Shown piece after piece: positions 52,829 through 62,300 of a stretch of DNA of 64,000 nucleotides. Every line of letters begins with the position of its first letter. Position 1 is the stretch's first letter. The stretch is taken from assembly GCF_000226295.1 (NCBI RefSeq), contig NC_016025.1:948011-1012010 (forward strand), in the 5' to 3' direction. Made by a program: the position numbers and the translations under genes. This DNA comes from Chloracidobacterium thermophilum B (lineage in GTDB: Bacteria; Acidobacteriota; Blastocatellia; Chloracidobacteriales; Chloracidobacteriaceae). The notes under the pieces are model-generated. The model worked only from the letters and a program-made list of their open reading frames with translations. It did no database searches and was not told the origin of the DNA.

Positions 52829-54016
52829 TCACCGCCAGGCCAGATTCAGAACCGGATTCGGAACCGGCGGTGGGCTGAGGGCGGCCGTCGGTGTGCCAAA
52901 CAGGGGGCCGAGCTGGGAAGGTGTGTGGCACTTCAGGCAGTGGGCCTGGGTGGCCTGTCCGTTGGCGTCCAGGTCGCCGAAGGCCCGCCGGCCATCGTGG
53001 CAACTGAAGCATCCCTGCCCCGCGGCCGAGCGCGTTCCCGTCAAATGCTGTTTGGCGCGCGGCGTCCCGACCTGGTTGGCATAGGTGCCGTTGAGGTTGT
53101 GGCAGTCGGTGCACTTGCCCTGCTGGTGGGTGGCATGGGTGAACTTGAATGAGTACGACCGCACACCCTGCATTTTGGCCGCCAGCGGCCGCAGTTCCTC
53201 CGGCTTGGTCGTTGCTGCATGACAGGTGTTGCAGGCGCCGGAAGCCAGCGCCCCCGGCTGAACCTCGCTTTTCGTGCCCAGAGCTGGCGGCCGGTACTCG
53301 CTCGTCCGGTGGCAGGCATAACAGGTTGTGTGCGCCTCGAACGTCACCCCCGGTTGGGGATGGGGCAGCACGCTGTGACAGTCCCGGCAGGTTTTATCGT
53401 CCATCTTCTGCCCGGCCCGTTTCTGGTCGGGCAGATCGGACGGATAGACGTAGGCCATGTGCTCCCGGTGTTGCTCCGCCGTGAAGATGACATTGTGGCT
53501 GAGCCGTCCCGGAAAGGCATCCATCGCATTGACGCCTTCCCGGTCGAGACCCACCTGCTGGTGACACACGTAGCACATCGCCGACCATTGCCCGGACGGT
53601 TCACCACGTCCCCCCTTGTCAGCCACCGGCGTCGGTCGGGTTTGGGTGAACTCCGCCATGTGACAGGCCATGCAACTGGCATGACCGGGATAGGGCGGTT
53701 TGTTGGCTTCTTTGGGGTTGTCGGCGTACCGCGCCAGTTTCTGCAGGTTCGCCTCGACGCCGTGGCAGTAGTTGCAGGTCAGCCGCGCATCCACCTGCTC
53801 GGTGTGGTCTGCGTGCAGAAACTTCGTCAGGTCCTTGGTGGGTGAAATCACCACCGGCGTCAGCGGCCCGATGTCGAAGGTGTCGGCCTGAATCGGTTTC
53901 GGCGGACGCGCTTCAGGCGTGTGGCGTGAGCAGGCTGCGAGCCATCCCCCCACAAGCACAAACAGGCCGATGATACCCAGGCGTACGGACGAACGAAGGT
54001 GGAGTGAAGTGTCCAT
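52829..54016 (-). CDS. Nonahaem c-type cytochrome lipoprotein
   Basis: 395 residues. A lipoprotein signal with lipobox WLAAC (residue 29) is followed by nine CxxCH motifs: CNYCH, CMACH, CYVCH, CRDCH, CYACH, CNTCH, CTDCH, CFSCH and CLKCH. FLHADHTEQ, FTAEQHREHM and FTHATHQQ likely give distal His ligands. Such proteins move electrons across the periplasm or to external acceptors. Membrane tethering plus a soluble tetrahaem partner suggests a relay. The partner enzyme is not visible in the window. Confidence 0.9.
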   Translation of the reverse strand: MDTSLHLRSSVRLGIIGLFVLVGGWLAACSRHTPEARPPKPIQADTFDIGPLTPVVISPTKDLTKFLHADHTEQVDARLTCNYCHGVEANLQKLARYADNPKEANKPPYPGHASCMACHMAEFTQTRPTPVADKGGRGEPSGQWSAMCYVCHQQVGLDREGVNAMDAFPGRLSHNVIFTAEQHREHMAYVYPSDLPDQKRAGQKMDDKTCRDCHSVLPHPQPGVTFEAHTTCYACHRTSEYRPPALGTKSEVQPGALASGACNTCHAATTKPEELRPLAAKMQGVRSYSFKFTHATHQQGKCTDCHNLNGTYANQVGTPRAKQHLTGTRSAAGQGCFSCHDGRRAFGDLDANGQATQAHCLKCHTPSQLGPLFGTPTAALSPPPVPNPVLNLAWR

Positions 54017-54176
54017 CGTGCATGCACCGACCGGCGAAACCGCCAGGAGTCACGGAAGTGGAGCGAGCCGGAGCCGGGCCAGACTGGGGGTGGGAGTGCC
54101 CCGGTTGGGATGTATTTTTACCCGTGCGGCAAGGTTTGTCCAAAAAAACACAAAACGCGGCAAAGTCAAAGCCAAA

Positions 54177-54206
54177 TTGACACTTCAGCCCGTGACGACC
54201 TACAGT
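54177..54206 (+). promoter_or_regulatory. Sigma70-like promoter for the Ala/Pro/Lys-rich protein pair
   Basis: Perfect TTGACA (54177-54182), an 18-base spacer and TACAGT (54201-54206), in an A-rich stretch. The first start codon is about 100 bases downstream, with AAAGGAAAG before it. Confidence 0.5.
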
Positions 54207-54312
54207 GAAGACAAGCATTCACGCGCCCGTCTGGTCAGACTTCCTGCTTCAGTCCCCGTCGAGTGGTGTCGGGGCGCGGCATCACTTTCTTGAAAGGAAA
54301 GCCAAACTTGTT

Positions 54313-55146
54313 ATGGGACTGTTTCGCAACGTCATCAACGAGCGGTTCGGCGACTTTGAAAATGCGCTCGCCGAATACATTGACAACGTCGGCAACACCT
54401 ATACAGCCTTTGCCGGGGCCTTTATCAAGGTTCAGAAAACCATGTTTCCTGACCTGTCGGCGGATGTGGAGGAGTTGCCCATCCCGGCACCTGCGCCGGA
54501 AGCTCCGAAGCCGACGGCCCCCAAAATGACCACTCCGGCGGCCAAGCCGGCCCCTGCAGCCAAGCCGGAGCCAGCCGCCAAACCGGAAACGGCCAAGCCG
54601 GAACCAACGCCCGAACCGAAGGCTGAAACCAAACCGGAACCGAAACCACAGGCGGCAGCTCCACCCCCAAAACCTGAACCGGCGCCAGCTCCATCCACCC
54701 CGCCCGCGCCGGAAGTGAAAGCGGCTTCAGCGCCTGCGCCCCAACCGGCGCCGGAAGCCAAAGCGGCCCCGGCGCCCGCCGCGACTGCGCCGCCGCCAAA
54801 AGCCGAACCGGTGAAGGCCGAACCGGCAGCCGCGCCCAAACCCGAACCTCCCGCCGAAGCCAAAGTCCCGCCCGCGCCGGAAGCCAGGTCCACGGCCAGC
54901 CTGCCGGAAAACAAGCCGACGGTGGAGAGTCCGGCGGCCGGTCCGACGGAAAGCATGCCGGCCGCCGAGAAGACGCAGAAACTGGCTTCGCCGCCGCCGG
55001 ACACCAAATCCCTTGAAGAAACCCAGCCCATGGCCTCGCCGGCGCCGCCGCCGCCAGCGGCTGCCCCGCGACCAAAACCGTCCGCGCCGCCACCTTTTGG
55101 CGGCGGGCCACGTCCCAACCGCCCCGGCAAGCCGGAAGGCGAATGA
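54313..55146 (+). CDS. Ala/Pro/Lys/Glu-rich low-complexity protein with folded head
   Basis: 277 residues from the ATG at 54313. The first 55 (MGLFRNVINERFGDFENALAEYIDNVGNTYTAFAGAFIKVQ...FPDLSADVEE) look folded and helical. The remaining 220 are a repetitive AKPEPxPKPE-type tail with no hydrophobic core, ending in a basic RPNRPGKPEG. There is no signal peptide. The family is unknown. The head-plus-charged-tail plan resembles proteins that coat or organise other structures (DNA, granules, organelles). The next gene has a similar tail, so the pair probably works together. Confidence 0.7.
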   Translation: MGLFRNVINERFGDFENALAEYIDNVGNTYTAFAGAFIKVQKTMFPDLSADVEELPIPAPAPEAPKPTAPKMTTPAAKPAPAAKPEPAAKPETAKPEPTPEPKAETKPEPKPQAAAPPPKPEPAPAPSTPPAPEVKAASAPAPQPAPEAKAAPAPAATAPPPKAEPVKAEPAAAPKPEPPAEAKVPPAPEARSTASLPENKPTVESPAAGPTESMPAAEKTQKLASPPPDTKSLEETQPMASPAPPPPAAAPRPKPSAPPPFGGGPRPNRPGKPEGE

Positions 55147-55175
55147 CCTGACTGACGCCCTGAAGGAGGATGTGT

Positions 55176-55469
55176 ATGGACCTGCTCAAGTTTGAACGTG
55201 ACGATCTGAAGCCCCTTGAGGGCCTGGTGCGGCTGGCAGCCATTGCCGGGACGGGCATCTTCTACGTGACGACCTTTCAGGTTTCGAGCTTTTTCCCGAA
55301 CTTCTACATCCGGCTCTACAACGAGCTGGCCGATTTTGACCCCGGCAAGGCTGGCACGATGGGCAGCGGTGCCGCACCGCGTGCGGTAGCGCCAAAGGCG
55401 GCTGAAAAACCGGCAGCCAAGGCCCCAGCTAGGCCGGCCGCCAAAGCCGCCGCCCCGGAGGAATCCTGA
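55176..55469 (+). CDS. Small protein with hydrophobic helix and Ala/Pro/Lys tail
   Basis: 97 residues from the ATG at 55176, with GGAGG seven bases upstream; an ATG-less reading adds two. A charged start (MDLLKFERDDLKPLEGLVR) is followed by an aliphatic/aromatic stretch (LAAIAGTGIFYVTTFQVSSFFPNFYIRLYNEL) that could insert in or lie on a membrane. The end is a low-complexity tail (KAAEKPAAKAPARPAAKAA). The gap of 29 bases from the upstream tail-bearing gene suggests one operon. No family is recognised. A small organelle- or membrane-surface protein is one possibility. Confidence 0.65.
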   Translation: MDLLKFERDDLKPLEGLVRLAAIAGTGIFYVTTFQVSSFFPNFYIRLYNELADFDPGKAGTMGSGAAPRAVAPKAAEKPAAKAPARPAAKAAAPEES

Positions 55470-55576
55470 GTTGGCGCTGGGTGGCTGATCCCCCCGCAAG
55501 CCACCCACGTTTGCCGGCCGGCATCGCAGACGCGCGTCCTCCAAAAAGCTCCAAAGCGAAGGTTTCTCCCGTCCCC

Positions 55577-56599
55577 ATGCGTGTCACCCTCCACTTCCTG
55601 CCCCGTTTTCTGGCGTTGTTCTGCGCCCTGACTCTCCTGTTGGCAGCGGCGGCTGAAGCGCATCCGGCCGGTGAAAGCTGGCTGGACCGCCCGCTGACCG
55701 ACTGGAACCGCGTCCGTGGCCAGGTGGCGCCGCTGCCTGAACCGCCCGCTGTCCCGGACATTGCTGCGCCGGACATCTGCAATGAACAGATGCGCAAACC
55801 GGTCCAGCCATTCGAGCGGGCGCTTGTTGCCCGTGGCTGGAAGCTGTTTGGCCCGGTGCAGGTCTTCGGCCCGGCCCAGGTCGTCATGGCCACGTCGGGA
55901 CTCGATGGCATGTGCCGTCCACTGGGTTTCCAGGCGTTTGTCACTTGGGACGGCCGCTATGCCGGCACGCTGTCGCCGGTCGCCATGCAGGCGCGCACGG
56001 ATGGCGCGCTCGTCCGGGTCGAGCTGCTTTCCCCCTCGCGCCTGACGGCCGAGTTCAGTCGTTACGCCCCCGGCGACCCGGCCTGCTGTCCTTCGCGGAC
56101 GGCGGTCGTCAACTACGTCCTGCAACCGGGGGAGACGCCCACGCTCCGCGCGGAAGAGGTCAGCCACTTCCGCACCTGTCCGAACCGGCCGGCAGAGCCG
56201 GGCGCGCCCACCGGCGGGCTGCCGTCCGGCGGCCCTGGTGGGGGCGGCGGGGCTGATCTGCTGTCCGGCAAACGCTGGACGCTGGTGGAAGCCGAAGGCG
56301 AGACGGTCAGCGTCACCGAACCCTTCATCGAGTTTGATGCCGCCAATCAGCGCTACACCGGCTCGGACGGCTGCAACCGTTTTTCCGGCCGCTACGAACT
56401 CCGGGGCAGCAACGGGCTGCGGTTTGCACCGCCCACCAGAACCAAGCGCGCCTGCCTCGATGAGCCGGTCCGGCGGCTGGAAGCCCGCTTCAACCGCTTG
56501 CTTCTCCAGGTCAACCGGTTTGAAATGACGGGCAACCGATTGGTGCTGTACGCCAGTAAGCGGCGGCTCATGGTGCTGGCTGCCCGCCCCTCTGATTGA
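55577..56599 (+). CDS. Secreted protein with C-terminal META (HslJ-like) domain
   Basis: 340 residues from the ATG at 55577. Signal peptide (FLPRFLALFCALTLLLAAAAEA). The N-terminal 130-residue domain contains the pattern GMCRPLGFQAFVTWDGRYAGTLSPVAM, like LppP/LprE-type proteins of actinobacteria. After a Gly-rich linker comes a META domain (GKRWTLVEAEGETVSV..., GSDGCNRFSGRYELRG, APPTRTKRACLDEP, NRLVLYASKRRLMVL). META domains occur in envelope proteins linked to heat or antibiotic stress. The pairing of these two domains is seen in other lineages, but its role is unknown. Confidence 0.75.
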   Translation: MRVTLHFLPRFLALFCALTLLLAAAAEAHPAGESWLDRPLTDWNRVRGQVAPLPEPPAVPDIAAPDICNEQMRKPVQPFERALVARGWKLFGPVQVFGPAQVVMATSGLDGMCRPLGFQAFVTWDGRYAGTLSPVAMQARTDGALVRVELLSPSRLTAEFSRYAPGDPACCPSRTAVVNYVLQPGETPTLRAEEVSHFRTCPNRPAEPGAPTGGLPSGGPGGGGGADLLSGKRWTLVEAEGETVSVTEPFIEFDAANQRYTGSDGCNRFSGRYELRGSNGLRFAPPTRTKRACLDEPVRRLEARFNRLLLQVNRFEMTGNRLVLYASKRRLMVLAARPSD

Positions 56600-56611
56600 C
56601 CCTGTCTTTCC

Positions 56612-58063
56612 ATGCCGTCTTCCATCACAACCGGGCATCTCAAAACCGTGCGCCCGCTGCGGCTGCTCGTCCGCACGCTGACGATTGTGGCAACGCTGAT
56701 CCCGGTCTGGTGGCTGGTTGCCTGCCGGCTGCTCCGGGCGGCCCTGCGCGCTTCCCCCGCCCGTCTGTCCCCGCTCGATGAGCGCGCGGCGCAGCGTTTG
56801 CGCGAAGCCTGCGAGCGGCTGGGCGTCATTTTCGTCAAACTGGGGCAGCTTCTCGGCGTCCGCGCGGACTTTCTGCCGCCGCCCTACGTCGCGCAGCTTG
56901 CCCGTCTTCAGGATAGCGTGACACCGGTGCCGTTTCGGGTGGTCAAACCGGCACTCGAACGTGAGTTCGGGATGCCGCTCCACCTGGCTTTCGAGGCCTT
57001 CGAGGAAACGCCCCTCGCTACCGCCAGCATTGGGCAGGTGCACCGCGCCCGGTATGCCGGCCGGGAAGTCGTCGTCAAGTTTCTGCGCCCCGACACCCGT
57101 GAACTGCTGGCGCTTGACCTGCGGGTACTCCGTTTCTGGGCGCGTCTGGGCCGCCGGATCGATCCGCGCCGCCAGTGGGACCTCATTGACGACATTCTGG
57201 ATGCCATTGAGGCCGGTTTTTTCGAGGAAGCCGACTTTGCTGCCGAACGCGAACATGCCGAACGCCTACGCGAACAACTGGCCGGAATGCCGGGCGTGTA
57301 TGTGCCCTACACCGTTCCGGCGCGCTGTACGCCGAACGTGCTGACGCTGGAGTTCTGCTCCGGCGTCCGCATTGCCAACGTGGAGCAAATCCGCGCCTGG
57401 GGGCTCGATGGCGACGCCCTGCTCAACCGCCTCGTCGAACTCTACGCCCGCATGATGCTGCTGGACGGCTACTACCACGCCGATCCGCATCCGGGGAACT
57501 TTCTGGTGCAGCCCGACGGCACGCTGGTTCTGCTCGACTTCGGACTGGTACGGGAGCTTTCCGAACCGACGCGCCGTACGCTCTACACCGCTGCCCGGGC
57601 CGCGCTCAGCGGCGACATCGGGCGGGTGGTCGAGTGTCTCTATGCGTCCGGGATGCTGCCGCCCGACGCGCCCCGTGCTGAAGCGGAACGCTTCGTGGTG
57701 GCGTTTGCGCGGCTCAGCGTCGCCTTCAATCAGGACACCCGCGGACGGGTGACGGCGCTGGAAGACCTGCTGCGTGGTTATCCGAATCTCAAGTTCGTCA
57801 TTCCGCCCGACCTGCTCTACGCCTTTCGTCTGGTGCAGATGCTGGAAGGCGTGGCGTCGAACTTTCGTCCCGGCTGGAATGTCGTTGCCGATGGCGGGCA
57901 GGGGTTGGCCGCGGCCTTTACGGCCTTCCTGCTTGACGGTCCGCCGGAGGGCAGCGCCTCGCCCTTCGACCGCTTTGTGGATACGCTGCGGCTGGGTTTC
58001 GGCACGGCAGCCCGTACCCTCGTGGATCGCCTGGGCATTCTCGTCCGGGTGCTTGCCCGGTGA
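56612..58063 (+). CDS. ubiB: ABC1/UbiB-family atypical kinase
   Basis: 483 residues. A transmembrane segment (residues 16-37) is followed by the family signatures KLGQ at 76-79 (KxGQ motif), the Ala-rich nucleotide loop TASIGQVHRARYAG, and the catalytic GYYHADPHPGNFLVQ and LLDFGLVREL. UbiB-like proteins support quinone or isoprenoid-lipid synthesis through ATP hydrolysis. Here the N-terminal rather than C-terminal position of the membrane helix is a small difference from E. coli UbiB. The gene is 12 bases after the META protein and convergent with the reductase gene. Confidence 0.85.
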   Translation: MPSSITTGHLKTVRPLRLLVRTLTIVATLIPVWWLVACRLLRAALRASPARLSPLDERAAQRLREACERLGVIFVKLGQLLGVRADFLPPPYVAQLARLQDSVTPVPFRVVKPALEREFGMPLHLAFEAFEETPLATASIGQVHRARYAGREVVVKFLRPDTRELLALDLRVLRFWARLGRRIDPRRQWDLIDDILDAIEAGFFEEADFAAEREHAERLREQLAGMPGVYVPYTVPARCTPNVLTLEFCSGVRIANVEQIRAWGLDGDALLNRLVELYARMMLLDGYYHADPHPGNFLVQPDGTLVLLDFGLVRELSEPTRRTLYTAARAALSGDIGRVVECLYASGMLPPDAPRAEAERFVVAFARLSVAFNQDTRGRVTALEDLLRGYPNLKFVIPPDLLYAFRLVQMLEGVASNFRPGWNVVADGGQGLAAAFTAFLLDGPPEGSASPFDRFVDTLRLGFGTAARTLVDRLGILVRVLAR

Positions 58064-58093
58064 ACGATTCCCGGCTGCGCCGGCCGCCGTGCG

Positions 58094-58993
58094 TTACACC
58101 TGACCGACCCAGGAAGCATCGGCGACCGCGTGCCACCGTTCCCGGATGGCAGCAATTTCCGCTTCGGAAAGCGGCCCGGCCAGAAGCTGCCGCGCATTGG
58201 ATTCCCACCGGCCCGGCTGGGTCGTGCCGACAATCGCCGTGTGGACGCCCGGCTGGGAGAGCGTAAACCGCAGGGCATAACCGACAGCCGCATCCACTTC
58301 CCAGGCTAGAAACGGGTAGTCGAGCTTCTGAAGCCGCTCCCAGTACACGTGGTGGTAAGGGTCTTTCGGCTTGCGCCCGGTGCGCCAGGCAGCGTTGGCA
58401 ATCGGACGCTTGGCAATCACGCCCATCTGCCGCTCGCGGGCCAGCGGCAGCGTCAGCTCAAGCGCTTCCTGATCGGCAATGCTGATGGAAGTTTGCAGGG
58501 TGTCAAACACGCCCATGGTCACGGCCAACCGGGCTGCTTCGCCATCCCCGCTGTAGCCGATGTAGCGCGTCCAGCCCTTTTCCCGCGCCCGTTGCAGCCC
58601 CAGAATGGCATCGCCCTGCCGCAGGGTGGCGGCATCGCAGGAGTGCAGTTGCACAAGGTCAACGTAGTCCGTCCGCAGCCGCCGGAGGCTTTCGCCGATG
58701 TGGCTCAGGATGCCTTCCGTGGACCAGTCGTAGCGGGTGAAGCCCTCCGTCGCCCCGCACTTCGTGAAGATGAACACCTCTGACCGCCGTCCCTGGAGCG
58801 CCACGCCAAGCAGCGCCTCGCTGGTTTGGTACGCTGCGGCGGTGTCCACGACGTTCAGCCCGGCATCCAGTGCTGCCGTAATCAGGGCCGTCACCTGTCC
58901 CTGGGTGATTCCCGGCGTAAAGCCGATTTCGGCCCCGCCAAAGCCCAGGGCGCTGACGCGCATATCGGTTTGGCCAAGTTGTCGGTATTCCAT
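58094..58993 (-). CDS. Aldo/keto reductase
   Basis: 299 residues from the ATG at 58993 (MEYRQLGQTDMRVSALGFGGAEIGF). The catalytic tetrad is Asp50, Tyr55, Lys78 and His117 (LNVVDTAAAYQTSE, IFTKCG, DLVQLHSCD). The NADPH-binding C-terminal part includes GVHTAIVGTTQPGRWESN. It belongs to the general YeaE/YccK-like group. Physiological carbonyl substrates are unknown. The upstream reading (to 59173) lacks family similarity and was not used. It is probably co-transcribed with the ABM protein 32 bases upstream. Confidence 0.88.
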   Translation of the reverse strand: MEYRQLGQTDMRVSALGFGGAEIGFTPGITQGQVTALITAALDAGLNVVDTAAAYQTSEALLGVALQGRRSEVFIFTKCGATEGFTRYDWSTEGILSHIGESLRRLRTDYVDLVQLHSCDAATLRQGDAILGLQRAREKGWTRYIGYSGDGEAARLAVTMGVFDTLQTSISIADQEALELTLPLARERQMGVIAKRPIANAAWRTGRKPKDPYHHVYWERLQKLDYPFLAWEVDAAVGYALRFTLSQPGVHTAIVGTTQPGRWESNARQLLAGPLSEAEIAAIRERWHAVADASWVGQV

Positions 58994-59025
58994 GCTTTGC
59001 GCCTCCGGGATGTGCCTGGAAAGTG

Positions 59026-59346
59026 TTACCGGGCCGCTGTGAGCTGGTCGAGTTCTATCGCTTTCCAGCGGGATACCTGGACCTTTTCTGCCAACCAGTC
59101 TGCCATCTTGTCCAGCGCTGTCCGGGTGTGGGGCTGTGCCAGGTGGGCTTCGAGTGAAGCCTGGGCCGCCCATTCCTCGATGAGGACAAACGAGGTCGGA
59201 TCATCGGCAGATACCTGCAAATCATAGCGCAGACAGCCCGGCTCAAGGCGGGTGGCGCGGATAAGCTCGGCAAGCGCCGCGCGAAACTCCGCCAGGTGTT
59301 CCGGTTTGGCGCGAAAAAAGGCTAAAACCACGATAGGAAACGACAT
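59026..59346 (-). CDS. Antibiotic-biosynthesis-monooxygenase-fold (ABM) protein
   Basis: 106 residues from the ATG at 59346, with a perfect GAGGAG six bases upstream. IVVLAFFRAKPEHLAEFRAALAELIRATRLEPGCLRYDLQVSADDPTSFVLIEEWA is the dimeric alpha-beta barrel of the ABM/YgiN family. Many members act on quinols or handle haem or aldehydes without a cofactor. Close to the reductase gene, it may share a carbonyl or quinone detoxification role. Confidence 0.85.
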   Translation of the reverse strand: MSFPIVVLAFFRAKPEHLAEFRAALAELIRATRLEPGCLRYDLQVSADDPTSFVLIEEWAAQASLEAHLAQPHTRTALDKMADWLAEKVQVSRWKAIELDQLTAAR

Positions 59347-59373
59347 AAAAGCTCCTCGAAGCAACAGATTGGC

Positions 59374-62300
59374 TCAGGATGCCGCCGCTGCCGGCTCATC
59401 CGGGCGGCCCTCATTCTGATTGGGAAGTGCAGACTGGGGAAGTGGCAGCGTGACCCAGAACGTCGTTCCAACACCGACCTGGCTGCGTACAGTGACGTTC
59501 CCGCCGTGGGCGGCAATGATGTTGCGCACAATGGCCAGTCCCAACCCGGCCCCGACGGCATGCCCTCTGGTGGATTGGCGGTAGGGATCGAAGATGTAGG
59601 GCAGTTCCGTCTCCGGGATGCCGATGCCGGTGTCACTGACCTCGATCACCAGGAACCGTCGCCCACGTTCCACTCCGGTTCCCTGAATGACTTTTGTTTT
59701 CAACCAGATGCAGCCACCTTCCGGGGTGTATTTGACGGCGTTCGACAGCAGGTTGACCAGGGCGCGCTCCAGCTTTGGCCCGTCGGCTTTGAGGCTGGGC
59801 AAGTCAGCCGCAAGCTCACTTTCCACGGTTTGTTGCTTGTCCCGGCTGAGCGGCAGAATGGTTGCCAGGGCGCTTTCCAGCACGGTGCGCAGGTTGGTTT
59901 CCTGCAGGTCAAGTTGCAGCCCGCCGGCCTCCCCCCGCATCACCTCCAGCATTTCATGGATGAGCTGAAGCGTCCGCTCGGCGCTCCGGGCTGTGTTGTC
60001 CATAATCTCCTGAATTTCCCGGTCAATGCTGTCGCCAAGAAGGGTTTTGAGCAGTTCCAGCAGCATCTTTACCGAAGCCAGCGGCGCTTTCAGATCGTGG
60101 ACGAGCATGGCCGTAAAGCGTTGCTTGACTTCATCCAGTTGCCGCAGCCGGTCGTTGGCCTCAATGAGTTCCCGGTTCTTGTAAGCGAGTTGACGGCTAA
60201 GTTTTACCTGCCGCTGCTTGGCGCGAGTTTGGGCGGCGAGTCTGGCCTGCGCCACGCGCGTGCGCATCAGCAGGCGCGTCCGGTCACGGCGCAGCCGGTA
60301 GCCACCCCACGCCAGCAGCGTCCCGACCAGAAAATAGCCGGCATAGGCCCAGGTCGTACGCCACCAGGGCGGCTGGACGTACAGGCGGACCCGCAGACCG
60401 TCCTCATTCCAGACGCCGTCGTTATTGGACGCCCTGACGTGGATGACCCAGTTGCCCGGCGACAGATCGGGCAGCGTAAGTGTGCTTTGCCGGTCCAGCA
60501 CCCGCCACCCGGCGTCCCGCCCTTCCACCCGGTAGGCATACTGGTTGGATTGGGGGGCGTTGAAGTCGAGCGCCGCCAACTGGAGGGTTACAGTGCGTTC
60601 ATCGCGGGGGATGTCAACCGGGGGGCTTTCCGCTGTAACGAGTCGTGTCTGCTGTCCCGTCTGAACAAAGGCAACAACAGGTGGCGGGTAGGGGTTGTCT
60701 TCCAGTTCGTCTGGCGGAAAGGCGGTCAGTCCCTGCGTACCGCCAAAGAAGATAATGCCGCTCCGGGTCTGGAGATGGGCCCGGCGGTTGAACTCCCGGC
60801 CCTGCAAGCCTTCTTCGGCGCGGTAGTGACGCAGCTTGCCCGTCCGGGGTTCGTACCGGGCAATGCCGTCGTCGGTGCTCATCCACAGCCGTCCCCGGCG
60901 GTCTTCCAGCACAGCATAGACGTTGTTGTGGGGCAGCCCGTCGCGCTCGGTCAGCGCCTGAAAGCGGTCGTGCGCCGGGTCGTACTGCAACAGGCCCATG
61001 CCCTTGGTCGCCAGCCAGAACCGGCCGGCGCTGTCCGTAAGAAAGGAGCAGACCATCGGAACACCGGAAACCGACTTGCCCAGTTCTTCCCGAAAGTGGC
61101 GCAGGGTCTGGCCATCCGGCGCCAGGCGCAGCAGTCCTTCGTCCAGGCCAATCCAGAGCGCCCCTTGGGCGTCCCGGTAAAATGCCTGTACTTCGCCAAT
61201 CTTCCCGGCAAGGGAAGTTTCTGTCAGGCGCGCTGCAAGGGGGGCCGTAACCCGGCGGCGGTCAGGCGGGATGGCAAAGATGTGCAATTCACTGCCAATC
61301 CACAATGTTCCGTCCACGTCTTCAAAAAGGGCAAGCACCGCCGGCTGTTGCCCTGCTTCATTTGGCGGTAAGGGAAAGGTTGTGAACCGTTCCCGTTGGG
61401 GATCGAAGGTCTGCAACCCGCTGCGTGAACCCACCCAGAGTTGCCCCTGCCGGTCTTCCAGCACGGCCCAGACAGCGTCGTGGGCCAGCGAGGCAGTATC
61501 GCCCGGACGATGCCGGAAGTGCCGAATCGTGCGGGTCCGGGCGACGAGACAGTTGAGGCCGCCGTACTGGGTCCCGACCCAGATATTGCCAGCGCGGTCT
61601 TCACACAGCCCCCGGATGTAGTCGTCGCTGAGGCTCAGGTGGTCAGGGCGATTGGGGTCACTGCGGTAGGTCTTGAAATAGGCGGCATAGGGGGTGAGCA
61701 GGGACAGTCCCTGACGTCTATCGCCTACCCAGAGCACACCCGAGCGGTCGCGCAGAATGGTGAGCGGTTCGCCGCCAGCGAGGCTGCGCGGGTTGGTGCG
61801 GTCATACACGGCGTAGTCGAGGGCTTTTGTCCGCGTGTTGAACCGCCCCACGCCAATGCCATTGATAGCCAGCCAGAGCAGCTCCCCGTCCACAGCAAGG
61901 TCGTTGACTTGGGGGGCCACTGCCAGGGTCAGTTGCTGCTCGATGGGATACCGCCCGACCACCTGCCCGGTCTCCGGTGACACCTCCAGCAGCGTAAGCT
62001 GACCATTCACCCTGGCCGCGCCATAGAGGTAGCCGTTGGGGTGCGCCAAAAGCGGGTTGTTTTGGTCAAGGCTGACTTCCGTGGCTGCCAGGGACCCGGT
62101 CTCCGGGTGGAACCGGCAGAGCCGGAAGGAAACGTTGACCCAGAAGCGCCCCTGTTGGTCAATGGTCAGGGCGCGGATGCCTAAGGGGTGTGCCGGTGCG
62201 GTTGCCGGCGGCTTCACTTCCGGCAGGGTAAAGGACCGGGACGCCTTCGTGCGTGGGTCATAGCGGAGGAGGGTGTTGCGGCCAGCCAGCCAGAGGTGGC

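Noticed and set aside
54425..55544. Gly/Ala-rich minus-strand frame opposite the low-complexity protein
   Set aside because: It mirrors the AKPEP-type repeats; no ribosome site or domain, whereas the plus strand has a promoter and Shine-Dalgarno sequence.
55316..57256. 646-codon minus-strand frame rich in Arg, Gln and Gly
   Set aside because: Antisense to the META and UbiB genes, which carry clear motifs; composition is that of a GC-rich shadow.
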